From Verrucomicrobiia bacterium (GTDB lineage Bacteria; Verrucomicrobiota; Verrucomicrobiia; Palsa-1439), in assembly GCA_022072455.1 (NCBI GenBank), contig JAJVHY010000008.1, positions 1-64,000 on the forward strand: a DNA stretch of 64,000 nt, read 5' to 3'. The position numbers were made by a program, and so were the translations under genes. Shown piece after piece: positions 51,727-59,715 of the stretch. Each line of letters starts with the position of its first letter. Position 1 is the stretch's first letter. The notes under the pieces were generated by a model. The model saw only the letters and a program-made list of their open reading frames with translations, ran no database searches and was not told the origin of the DNA.

Positions 51727-52992
51727 CTACGCCGGTATGGTTCTGGCAATCTTGCGCAGGATGGCGCGGTCGTCGCCGAATTTGCAGAGGGCGTCGCAGT
51801 GTTGGTGGAGATCGCCGAACAGGATGAAGGCGACCGGGGTGTCTTTCAGCGCGGCTCGGATGATGGGGCGCGTCAGTTCGGCTTCGACTTCTTTCTGCCG
51901 GGAATCAGGCGCGACTAGATACAGCCAGCAGGTGCAGGCCGGGATGGATTTGGCCAAGTCGCCCATTCGCAGGATGCCGGAATAGATGGAGGTGCTTTTC
52001 TCGATCTCGAACGCGGCGACAATTTCACCATTGCCCGGTTTGAGCCAGATCACGTCAATCAACCCCACGGTGTCCATTACCTCTGTCGGCCAGCCGAGCG
52101 TCGGCAGGTCTGACACGGTCAGCATCGCAAACGGCTGGCCATCACAAGAACGATGGCGGTCGTTGCGGGCGACGAACACATCGTACTTGAGCGCCCGGCC
52201 AATCTTGATGAGTAGGTATTGGATGCGAGTGTGCTCGGAGTCTTCCGCTTGCTCCGCCAGGACGGCGGAATGCCGGGCGCGGGCCGCTTTCTCGTGTTTC
52301 TGTTGCTCGGCTTTCAAGACGGCGTCGGCGTTCCCCCTGATGAGCAGCCGACCGGAGCCGATCTCGAACAGCAGCCCGGCAAAAGCGCCGAGGTCATTGG
52401 AAAGTTGGTTGCGCACGATCTCGTTGGTGCGCACGATGGTCTCGCGCATGGCGAGGTAGCTATCCCATGACCCCAGCTTCTTTTTATCGCCGAACAGCGC
52501 ATTGAAGCCGTTCAGAATCGCGGTGTTGAACGGCGGGATGAACGTCGGGTGCAGGAAATAGACGATGCTGGCCACGGCCGGGCCGACGCCCTTGATTTGC
52601 GCGGCGGCCAGTTTACTCATCTCAATCAACACCTGCTCCTCGCGCGTGGCGGTCAGGCAGGCTTGGAGGAACGCGCCGAACTTCTGTTTGTTCGCCTCGT
52701 TCTCGTAGATGTCCGGGATGCGCAGTTTCGGTTTCCAGTAGAACGGATGGGCCGCGCCCTCGAAGACCTGTTTCTGCTCGGTGATCGCCTCCAACACGAA
52801 CTCCAGCGGCGAGCCTTTGAAATCGTTGCCGAACGTGCCGGCAGCAATGGCATCCACTGTCTCGCGCACGCCACGGCGGATGGTGCGGAACGCCTTCATC
52901 CGTTCCTCGCCGCTGACAAACCACGTGTTATAGACCGACTCCAGATCGGCCTTGTAACGCTGGACAACTTCAAGCAGGGCGGCGTGTTCCAT
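51727..52992 (-). CDS. HhH plus PD-(D/E)xK nuclease-like protein
   Basis: 421 residues from ATG 52992. A helix-hairpin-helix stretch (IKGVGPAVASIVYFLHP, about 153-169) resembles the EndoIII/AlkA DNA-binding element. The C-terminal half has a PD-(D/E)xK pattern: Asp in GLIDVIWLK, then AAFEIEKST (ExEK), and Gln/Asp farther on. Together these suggest a restriction-like or damage-processing endonuclease. First gene of a minus-strand pair with the peptidase. Nuclease assignment is from motif only. Confidence 0.65.
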   Translation of the reverse strand: MEHAALLEVVQRYKADLESVYNTWFVSGEERMKAFRTIRRGVRETVDAIAAGTFGNDFKGSPLEFVLEAITEQKQVFEGAAHPFYWKPKLRIPDIYENEANKQKFGAFLQACLTATREEQVLIEMSKLAAAQIKGVGPAVASIVYFLHPTFIPPFNTAILNGFNALFGDKKKLGSWDSYLAMRETIVRTNEIVRNQLSNDLGAFAGLLFEIGSGRLLIRGNADAVLKAEQQKHEKAARARHSAVLAEQAEDSEHTRIQYLLIKIGRALKYDVFVARNDRHRSCDGQPFAMLTVSDLPTLGWPTEVMDTVGLIDVIWLKPGNGEIVAAFEIEKSTSIYSGILRMGDLAKSIPACTCWLYLVAPDSRQKEVEAELTRPIIRAALKDTPVAFILFGDLHQHCDALCKFGDDRAILRKIARTIPA

Positions 52993-53079
52993 GACGGCGG
53001 AGAGAGTATCACGACGCCTGTCACCCCGGCAAACACACGCGCAATTGACAACCTTCTCCGGCCCGCCTACAGTCCGCTC

Positions 53080-53337
53080 GTGATTCGCATCGGACTCTTC
53101 GCGCTGTGGCTTCTGGCGTTCGCTGGGATAACCAGCGAATTGGCCTGCGTTGCCGGCGATCCGGGCGACGATTGCTGTCAGGTGACGCAATGTCCGATGT
53201 GCACGCAGGGCGTGATTTGTGATGTGCAAACGCCGGCCGTGGCGGTCGCCTCGACCGTCAGCGCGGTGATTCCTTCAAAAATTGCTCAACCGGATTCTCC
53301 CGACTTGGGCCGCCTTAATCCTCCCCCAAGAGCCTGA
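53080..53337 (+). CDS. small exported Cys-rich protein before the second efflux system
   Basis: 85 residues from GTG 53080, no clear ribosome site. N-terminal helix (IGLFALWLLAFAGITSELA) suggests export. Then CCQVTQCPMCTQGVICD packs five Cys in 17 residues, a possible metal-binding site, followed by a Pro/Ser-rich tail. It is divergent from the nuclease gene and 106 nt before the TolC-like gene. May be a metal-binding accessory of the czc-type operon. Real coding is likely, not certain. Confidence 0.55.
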   Translation: MIRIGLFALWLLAFAGITSELACVAGDPGDDCCQVTQCPMCTQGVICDVQTPAVAVASTVSAVIPSKIAQPDSPDLGRLNPPPRA

Positions 53338-53443
53338 TCCCGCCTCGACGGGTGTGGTGTGCCCATCTCCCTGAGTCGTGCCCTGCGGTGGAACTGTCGT
53401 GTCCGCCGCCGGGTCTTGGTGAAACAGTAAATCAGTATCCAAC

Positions 53444-54712
53444 ATGAAAATTTTGAATCTCTATCTCCTTGGCGGCGTCCTGCTGTACCTGTCGCCGTCA
53501 GTCGCGCGGGCGGACGCTCTCACGGCAGAACAAGCCGTCCAGACAGCGTTGGCGCAGAATCCCGAACTGTTGGCAGCTCGACAGCAAATCGAGGCCGCCA
53601 CAGGCCGGGCCGTGCAGGCGCGATTGTGGCCCAATCCGGAACTGGAGCTTTCTTCCGAAGAATTTCCGCCGCGCGGCGGCGGGTTCTCGTCGGCTCAGAA
53701 CCTGGTGGGCGTGGCGCAGACCGTGCCGTTCCCCGGCAAGAAACCACTCGATGCGCGGATTGGCCGCCAAGCGGTGACCGTCGCGGAGTGGGAGTATCTG
53801 GGACGCGAGATTGAACTGGTCCGCGAGGTGAAGACGGCTTTCACGACGGCGCTGGCAGCCGAAAAGAAAGTCACCGTCTCCGCGCAACTGCTGGAACTGG
53901 CGCGGTCGCTGGCCGATGCCGCCGCGAAGCGCGTCGCAGCCGGCGCAGCGACGGATCAGGAACGGTTGCGCGCGGAAATCGAACTCGACCGGGCGACAGT
54001 CGAGTTGACAGCGGCGCGACGGGAGTTGGTCGAGGCGCAAACGACGCTGGCCACCTTGATGGGCCGGGCGCGTGAGCCGGTTGGGCCGTTGCATGGCGAA
54101 TTGCGCGAAACGGCCGACTTGCCGGCACTGGAACAAGCGCGCGAGCAGATGCTCGCCCGGCATCCGAACATCCGTGCGGCGGCAGCCGGCAAGGAACGGG
54201 CCGAACTGGAATTGCGCCGCGCCAAAATCGAGCCGCTGCCGGACGTGACCGTCGGCGTGGCCGGTGGGCGCGACTTTGGCGAGAAGGAAACGATTATGGA
54301 GTTTCGGGTCTCGCTGCCCCTACCGATATTTGACCGCGCCCAAGGCCGCAAACGCGAGGCCCGCGCCGAAGCGGAGATTGCCCGCTTCGACCTGACCGCC
54401 ACCGAGCAACGGCTGATCCGCGAACTGAGCGTCGTGGACGCCCGGCTCCGGGCGGTTGCCGAGCAAGTCGAGGCGTACCGGAAACGCATCCTGCCGAAAG
54501 CCGAGGAGGCATTGCAGTTGGTGCGCGGTGGCTTCGAGGCCGGCAAGTTCGGTTTTCTCGATCTGGTGGACACGCAGCGCACCCTCGCTGAAAGCCGGCT
54601 CGCCTATTACGAGAAGTTGTCCGAACTCAACGCTGCCCAAGCCGAATTGGAGGCGCTCGTGCTCAAAGACCAGCACGCGCCGCCAGCCGGGCAGCCGCAA
54701 CCCAAACCCTAA
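53444..54712 (+). CDS. czcC: TolC-family outer-membrane efflux protein (CzcC-like)
   Basis: 422 residues, signal peptide LYLLGGVLLYLSPSVARA. Two TolC-type repeats: LTAEQAVQTALAQNPELLAA with LWPNPELELSSEEFPP, then MEFRVSLPLPIFDRAQGRK and the LVRGGFEAGKFGFLDLVDTQ end block. It provides the outer-membrane exit of a second tripartite pump; adaptor and RND genes follow with short gaps (16 and 3 nt). It is not a close copy of the first system's CusC-like protein. Symbol assigned by operon context. Confidence 0.85.
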   Translation: MKILNLYLLGGVLLYLSPSVARADALTAEQAVQTALAQNPELLAARQQIEAATGRAVQARLWPNPELELSSEEFPPRGGGFSSAQNLVGVAQTVPFPGKKPLDARIGRQAVTVAEWEYLGREIELVREVKTAFTTALAAEKKVTVSAQLLELARSLADAAAKRVAAGAATDQERLRAEIELDRATVELTAARRELVEAQTTLATLMGRAREPVGPLHGELRETADLPALEQAREQMLARHPNIRAAAAGKERAELELRRAKIEPLPDVTVGVAGGRDFGEKETIMEFRVSLPLPIFDRAQGRKREARAEAEIARFDLTATEQRLIRELSVVDARLRAVAEQVEAYRKRILPKAEEALQLVRGGFEAGKFGFLDLVDTQRTLAESRLAYYEKLSELNAAQAELEALVLKDQHAPPAGQPQPKP

Positions 54713-54728
54713 ACAAAGGAGTAAGACC

Positions 54729-56402
54729 ATGAAGATGACGTTGACGAGACTGTGGCCGGTGATGGCGCTGCTGGCAGCGCTGTCCCTGCCGGCCACGACA
54801 ATGGCGGACGCCAAGTGTCCGCACGATGCGCCCAAGGAGTTGTGTTTCATCTGCGACCCGGCATTGCGGGAGAAAGGCCGGCTCTGGTGCAAGGAACACA
54901 ACCGCTACGAAGACCGCTGCTGGGAATGCCACGCGGAGTTGCAGGACAAAGCCCGCGCGTTCTGCACGAAACACAATCTCTACGTGGACGAATGTTTCCT
55001 CTGCAAACCCGAACTGAAAAAGGCCAAGGCTGCCGCCGCCCCCAGTGAGAAGTGCATGGCCCACGGCGCGCCGAAGGAACTGTGCTTCATCTGTGACGCA
55101 TCGCTGCGCGAGAAGGGCCGACTGTGGTGTAAGGAGCACGACCGGTATGAGGATCGTTGCTGGGAGTGTCATCCCGACCTGCGCGATGCCAAACGCGCGT
55201 TCTGCGAGAAGCATGCTCTGTATGCGGACGAATGCTTCCTCTGCAAACCCGAACTGAAAGCGAAACCTAAAACCGGGGCGCAAGCCCCGTCCGCCGGGCC
55301 GCGCCTGATGTGCAAGGAACATAATGTCGCCGAAGACGAATGCGGCATCTGCCACCCCGACCTGGCCGGCAAGCCCGGATTGAAGGTGCGCTTCCCTTCG
55401 GCGCAGGCCGCAGCCAAAGCCGGCATCGTGACCGCGCCGCCGCAAATCGGGCCGATGGCCGATGGGATCGAGTGCTACGCCGAGATTCAGTTCAACCAGA
55501 ACCAGCTCGCGCAGATTGCCGCGCCGGTCGGCGGCATCATCCAGGCGGTCGAGGCCGACCTCGGCGACAAGGTCGAAACGGGCCAGATGGTCGCCCGCAT
55601 CTGGTCCTCAACCATCGGCGAGGCGGTCGCGAAGGCGGTGCTCACCCAGCAGACCGTCGCGCGCGAACGCAAATTGCACGCGGAGCGGATCAGTTCGGAG
55701 AAAGACCTGCAAGAGGCGGAGGCCGCCTACCGGGCCGCGCGCCAGCAACTCAAGACTCTGGGCTTCGACGAGAAGCAGATCGAGGCGCTCGCCGCGCAAT
55801 CGGTCGAGACGGCGCTGCTGGAACTGCGCGCCCCCTTTGCCGGCGAGATCGTTGAGCGCAACGCCGTGCGCGGCGCGTTGGTCGAGGCCGGCAAGTCGTT
55901 GTTCACGCTCGTTGACCGCTCGACAATGTGGGCGATGCTCAACATTCCGGAGAGACACCTCGCCGGCGCCCGCGTCGGCCAGAAGGTCGAGTTCCGCGTG
56001 GACGCGTTGCCGGACCAGACCTTTACCGGCACGCTCACCTGGATCGCCGCCAAGGTGGACGACCGCACCCGGATGGCGCAAGCCCGCGCCGAAGTGCCGG
56101 ACCCCGCCGGCGTGTTGCGCGCTCAGATGTTTGCCAAGGTACGCATTCTGACCGGCAACACCGACAAGGCCGTGATCGTGCCGGCCGCGGCGATTCAGTG
56201 CATTGAAAAGAGGGACTTCGTATTCATCAAAGTGGCCGATGATCTCTACGAAGCGCGGCTGGTGCGCATCGGCGCGAAACTCAACGGCAACGTTGCCATT
56301 GCCGAAGGTCTCCGCGCCGAGGACCTCGTCGTCGTGGAAGGCGGTTTCATCGCCAAATCGCAATTCCTCATCTCCAAACTCGGCGCGGGATGTGTGGACT
56401 AG
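54729..56402 (+). CDS. czcB: CzcB-type adaptor with seven Cys/His modules
   Basis: 557 residues from ATG 54729. Signal peptide about 1-26. Residues 30-213 hold seven repeats of C-x(1-2)-H-x6-C-x2-C, grouped 3+3+1: for example CKEHNRYEDRCWEC, CTKHNLYVDECFLC, CMAHGAPKELCFIC, CKEHNVAEDECGIC. The two groups of three are near copies of each other. From about 215 on lies an ordinary membrane-fusion adaptor (QIAAPVGGIIQAVEADLGDKVETG, ELRAPFAGEIVERNAVRGALV). The repeats probably bind zinc, copper or a related metal and feed the pump. Confidence 0.88.
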   Translation: MKMTLTRLWPVMALLAALSLPATTMADAKCPHDAPKELCFICDPALREKGRLWCKEHNRYEDRCWECHAELQDKARAFCTKHNLYVDECFLCKPELKKAKAAAAPSEKCMAHGAPKELCFICDASLREKGRLWCKEHDRYEDRCWECHPDLRDAKRAFCEKHALYADECFLCKPELKAKPKTGAQAPSAGPRLMCKEHNVAEDECGICHPDLAGKPGLKVRFPSAQAAAKAGIVTAPPQIGPMADGIECYAEIQFNQNQLAQIAAPVGGIIQAVEADLGDKVETGQMVARIWSSTIGEAVAKAVLTQQTVARERKLHAERISSEKDLQEAEAAYRAARQQLKTLGFDEKQIEALAAQSVETALLELRAPFAGEIVERNAVRGALVEAGKSLFTLVDRSTMWAMLNIPERHLAGARVGQKVEFRVDALPDQTFTGTLTWIAAKVDDRTRMAQARAEVPDPAGVLRAQMFAKVRILTGNTDKAVIVPAAAIQCIEKRDFVFIKVADDLYEARLVRIGAKLNGNVAIAEGLRAEDLVVVEGGFIAKSQFLISKLGAGCVD

Positions 56403-56405
56403 GCC

Positions 56406-59400
56406 ATGTTGAACTGGATCATCAACTTTTCGCTGCGCAACCGGCTGCTGGTCTGTCTGCTGTCGGCGGTGCTCATCCCGGTCGGGGTATGGTCGTTGAC
56501 GCGGTTGTCGGTGGACGCCTTTCCCGATACGACGCCGGTGCAGGTGCAAATCAACACGGTCGCCGCCGCACTGAATCCGCTGGAGGTCGAGGCGCAGATC
56601 ACGCTGCCCCTCGAATTGGAAATCAGCGGGCTGCCGGGGTTGATCAATGTCCGCTCGATCTCGAAGTTCGGGTTGTCGCAAGTGGTCGCGACGTTTGCCG
56701 ACCGCACGCCGATTACGCTGGCCCGGCAACTGGTGAGCGAGCGGTTGCAGGGCGTGGAGTTGCCGGTAGGCATCGAGCGGCCGAAACTCGGGCCAATTTC
56801 GACCGGGTTGGGCGAGGTGTTTCACTACGTGGTGCGCTCCGAGACCGGGAAGCACTCGCTGATGGAATTGCGCGAGCTGCACGATTGGGTTATCAAACCG
56901 GAACTGCGCCGCGTGGCCGGGGTGGCGGAAGTCAACTCCTGGGGTGGATTCGAGAAGCAGTACCACGTCGTCGTCGAACCGGAGCGGTTGATCAAACACA
57001 AGCTCACCTTCGCGGCACTGACCGAGGCGTTGGAGGCCAATAACCAGAATGTCGGCGGCGGGATTGTGGTGCGCGGCGGCGAGGCGTTGCTGCTGCACGG
57101 CGTCGGACTGGTCACCAACACCGAGCAGATCGGTAACATCGTGATCGAGTCGCACGACGGCACGCCGGTCCGCGTGGGCGACGTGGCCGAGGTCCAGATC
57201 GGTCACGAGATTCGGCGCGGCGCGGTCACTGCCGACGGCAAGGGCGAGGCGGTGCTGGGGTTGGGCTTCATGCTCATGGGCGAGAACAGCCACGTCGTCA
57301 CGCGCAAGCTGAAGGCGGCACTGGCCGAGGCGCAAAAGGCGTTGCCGGCGGACGTGAAGGCGGAAGTGGTCTATGACCGGACTGAATTGGTGGACAAGGT
57401 CATCAACACCGTCGAGCACAACCTGCTGGCGGGCGCGCTGCTGGTGATCGCGGTGCTGTTCCTGTTCCTCGGCAACCTGCGCGCCGGCTTGATCGTCGCC
57501 TCCGCCATTCCGCTGGCGATGCTGTTTGCCGGCAATTTCATGTTGCAGGCCGGTATCGCCGCCAGCCTGCTGAGCCTCGGTGCGATTGATTTCGGGCTGA
57601 TCGTGGACAGCTCGGTCATCATGGTGGAAAACTGCGTCCGGCACGTCGCCCATCGCAAGGACAAGCCGTGGCTGGACACGATTCGGGATGCCGCCATCCA
57701 GGTGCGGAAGCCAACGATGTTCGGCGAACTAATCATCATGATCGTATTCTTGCCGGTGCTGACACTGGAAGGCATCGAAGGAAAACTGTTCCGGCCCATG
57801 GCGCTGACGATGATCTTCGCGCTGGCCGGCTCGCTGATCTTGTCGCTGACGTTGATGCCGGTGCTGGCCAGCCTGTTTTTGCCGAAGCACATTCAGGAAC
57901 GCGAGCCGTGGCTGGTGCGCTTGGCCAAGCGCGCGTATGCGCCGGTATTGCGCACGGTGCTGCGGTGGCGCTGGGTGACATTGGGGGTGGCGGTGGCGCT
58001 GGTGGTCATGGGGGGCGTGCTGGCGCTGCGGCGGGGTGGCGAGTTCATGCCGAAACTGAAAGAGGGCGCGATTGTGCTCAACGTCATCCGGTTGGCCGGT
58101 GTTTCGGTGGAACAAGCGGTCGCATCCAACTCACGAATCGAGCAGTTGCTGCTGGAGAATTTTCCCGATGAAATCGCGCGCGTGTGGAGCCGGATCGGCA
58201 CGGCGGAAGTCGCCACCGACCCGATGGGAATCGAATTGAGTGACGTGTTCATCGCGCTCAAACCGCGCGTGCAGTGGAAGAAGGCCCGCACGCAGCAGCA
58301 ACTCGCCGAGCAGATGCACGAATCGTTGCGCGACCAGCCGGGTTTGAACCTGGTGCTCACGCAGCCCATCGAGATGCGGATGAACGAGATGATTGCCGGC
58401 ATCCGCTCCGACATCGGCATCAAAGTCTATGGCGACGACTTCGACACGTTGACGAAAATCTCTGACGACATCCAGAAAGTGCTGACCCAGATTCGCGGCG
58501 TCGGCGATGTGTCCGGCGAACAGATCACCGGCCAGCCGGTATTGCAGGTGACGGTTGACCCGGAAGCCATCGCCCGACTCGGCGTACCGACCCGCGATGT
58601 GCTCGCCATGGTCGAAGCCGTCGCCGGCAAGAGAGTCGGCGAAATCCGCGAAGGCCAACGCCGGTTTCCGCTGGCCGCCCGGTTGCCTGAACGCCAGCGC
58701 ACCGACCCCGATGCGCTCGCCACCACGCTCATTCCGACCGCCGCCGGGCCGGTATTGCCGCTGGAACGCGTCGCGCACGTCGGCGAAACCGAAGGGCCGA
58801 CCACCATCAACCGCGAATGGGGACGCCGCCGCATCGCCGTCCAGTGCAACGTTCGTGACCGCGACGTCGCCAGTTTCGTCGCCGAAGCGCAGCAGAAAAT
58901 CGCCGCCACCGTGAAACTGCCGGAAGGTTACACCATCGAGTGGGGCGGCCAGTTCGAGAACCTCCAACGCGCCCGCACCCGGCTGGCGATTGTCGTGCCG
59001 GTCGCACTCGTGCTGATCTTCGTGTTGCTGTACGTGACATACGGACGGATGCTCGATGCCGTCCGGGTGTTCACGGGCGTGCCGTTTGCGGCGGTGGGCG
59101 GTGTGCTGGCGTTGTGGCTGCGTGACATGCCGTTCTCGGTCTCGGCCGGTATCGGCTTCATCGCGTTGTCCGGCGTGTCAGTGCTCGGTGACATGGTGCT
59201 GGTGTCCTACGTCCGGCAATTGCGCGATCAGGGACGCGACCTCGCGCAAGCCGTGGAGGAAGCGGCGCTGACGCGCTTGCGTCCGGTGCTGATGACCGCC
59301 TTGGTGGCCGCCCTGGGTTTCCTGCCGATGGCGCTGAACACCGGCGTCGGCGCGGAAGTGCAACGTCCGCTGGCTACCGTGCTGATCGGCGGCGTTGTCA

Positions 59401-59486
59401 GTAGCCTGATGCTCACCCTGCTGGTATTGCCCGTTCTCTACTTGGTTTTCGGCGCGCCGGTAACCAAACCAGAGGAACGACAGTAA
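56406..59486 (+). CDS. czcA: CzcA-type HME-RND metal efflux pump
   Basis: 1026 residues, typical CzcA length. Starts INFSLRNRLLVCLLSAVLIP. The first membrane set holds GAIDFGLIVDSSVIMVENCVRH, with the Asp of the proton relay as in divalent-cation HME pumps. The second set ends LITALVAALGF-like MTALVAALGFLPMALNTG. It likely exports Zn, Co, Cd or Ni ions, whereas the pump at 42444 carries monovalent-ion marks. Ends the second efflux operon. Confidence 0.9.
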   Translation: MLNWIINFSLRNRLLVCLLSAVLIPVGVWSLTRLSVDAFPDTTPVQVQINTVAAALNPLEVEAQITLPLELEISGLPGLINVRSISKFGLSQVVATFADRTPITLARQLVSERLQGVELPVGIERPKLGPISTGLGEVFHYVVRSETGKHSLMELRELHDWVIKPELRRVAGVAEVNSWGGFEKQYHVVVEPERLIKHKLTFAALTEALEANNQNVGGGIVVRGGEALLLHGVGLVTNTEQIGNIVIESHDGTPVRVGDVAEVQIGHEIRRGAVTADGKGEAVLGLGFMLMGENSHVVTRKLKAALAEAQKALPADVKAEVVYDRTELVDKVINTVEHNLLAGALLVIAVLFLFLGNLRAGLIVASAIPLAMLFAGNFMLQAGIAASLLSLGAIDFGLIVDSSVIMVENCVRHVAHRKDKPWLDTIRDAAIQVRKPTMFGELIIMIVFLPVLTLEGIEGKLFRPMALTMIFALAGSLILSLTLMPVLASLFLPKHIQEREPWLVRLAKRAYAPVLRTVLRWRWVTLGVAVALVVMGGVLALRRGGEFMPKLKEGAIVLNVIRLAGVSVEQAVASNSRIEQLLLENFPDEIARVWSRIGTAEVATDPMGIELSDVFIALKPRVQWKKARTQQQLAEQMHESLRDQPGLNLVLTQPIEMRMNEMIAGIRSDIGIKVYGDDFDTLTKISDDIQKVLTQIRGVGDVSGEQITGQPVLQVTVDPEAIARLGVPTRDVLAMVEAVAGKRVGEIREGQRRFPLAARLPERQRTDPDALATTLIPTAAGPVLPLERVAHVGETEGPTTINREWGRRRIAVQCNVRDRDVASFVAEAQQKIAATVKLPEGYTIEWGGQFENLQRARTRLAIVVPVALVLIFVLLYVTYGRMLDAVRVFTGVPFAAVGGVLALWLRDMPFSVSAGIGFIALSGVSVLGDMVLVSYVRQLRDQGRDLAQAVEEAALTRLRPVLMTALVAALGFLPMALNTGVGAEVQRPLATVLIGGVVSSLMLTLLVLPVLYLVFGAPVTKPEERQ

Positions 59487-59498
59487 AGTGGCACGCCA

Positions 59499-59524
59499 GC
59501 GAGGGTTTGCAGGCGGGGGTGCGT
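59499..59524 (+). promoter_or_regulatory. proposed ECF-sigma promoter R3
   Basis: GCGAGGGTTTGC at 59499 and GCGT at 59521 (offset 22 nt), 24 nt before ATG 59549. Same layout as R2. Confidence 0.55.
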
Positions 59525-59548
59525 TTGATTGGGTGGAGGACATAGAAC

Positions 59549-59698
59549 ATGACACCGTTCTGCTACATCGCGATAGGGATGGCCGTCGGGGCGCTGGGGT
59601 TGGCGGCCTACCCATACTTGCACGCGTTTTGGGAACATCATAGCCGACGTGCCCGGTTTCACCGGCGTGTCGAGATGGTCAAACACGCGGAATTCTGA
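59549..59698 (+). CDS. small single-helix membrane protein
   Basis: 49 residues from ATG 59549, with GGTGGAGGA 9 nt upstream. One hydrophobic helix (YIAIGMAVGALGLAAYPYLHA) is followed by a basic tail rich in His and Arg (FWEHHSRRARFHRRVE). No family known. The ECF-type promoter R3 lies directly upstream, so it should be induced with the Cus region. A role in metal stress is inferred from that promoter. Confidence 0.6.
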   Translation: MTPFCYIAIGMAVGALGLAAYPYLHAFWEHHSRRARFHRRVEMVKHAEF

Positions 59699-59715
59699 CC
59701 GGAAAGTGTGACGCC

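Noticed and set aside
53338-53443. Fourth GCGAGGG...GCGT promoter before the second efflux operon
   Set aside because: The gap holds GCCGGGTCTTGG but no GCGT at 22 nt from it; the match is too weak to include.
54900-55360. Multihaem cytochrome c from the CxxCH motifs
   Set aside because: Only three of seven CxxC units are followed by His, while all share the C-x(1-2)-H-x6 prefix; metal-binding modules explain all seven units better. Haem remains testable.
55608-57653. 681-codon open frame antisense to the second adaptor and pump genes
   Set aside because: Spans two well-supported genes and shows only His/Arg/Gln-rich low-complexity sequence typical of antisense frames.
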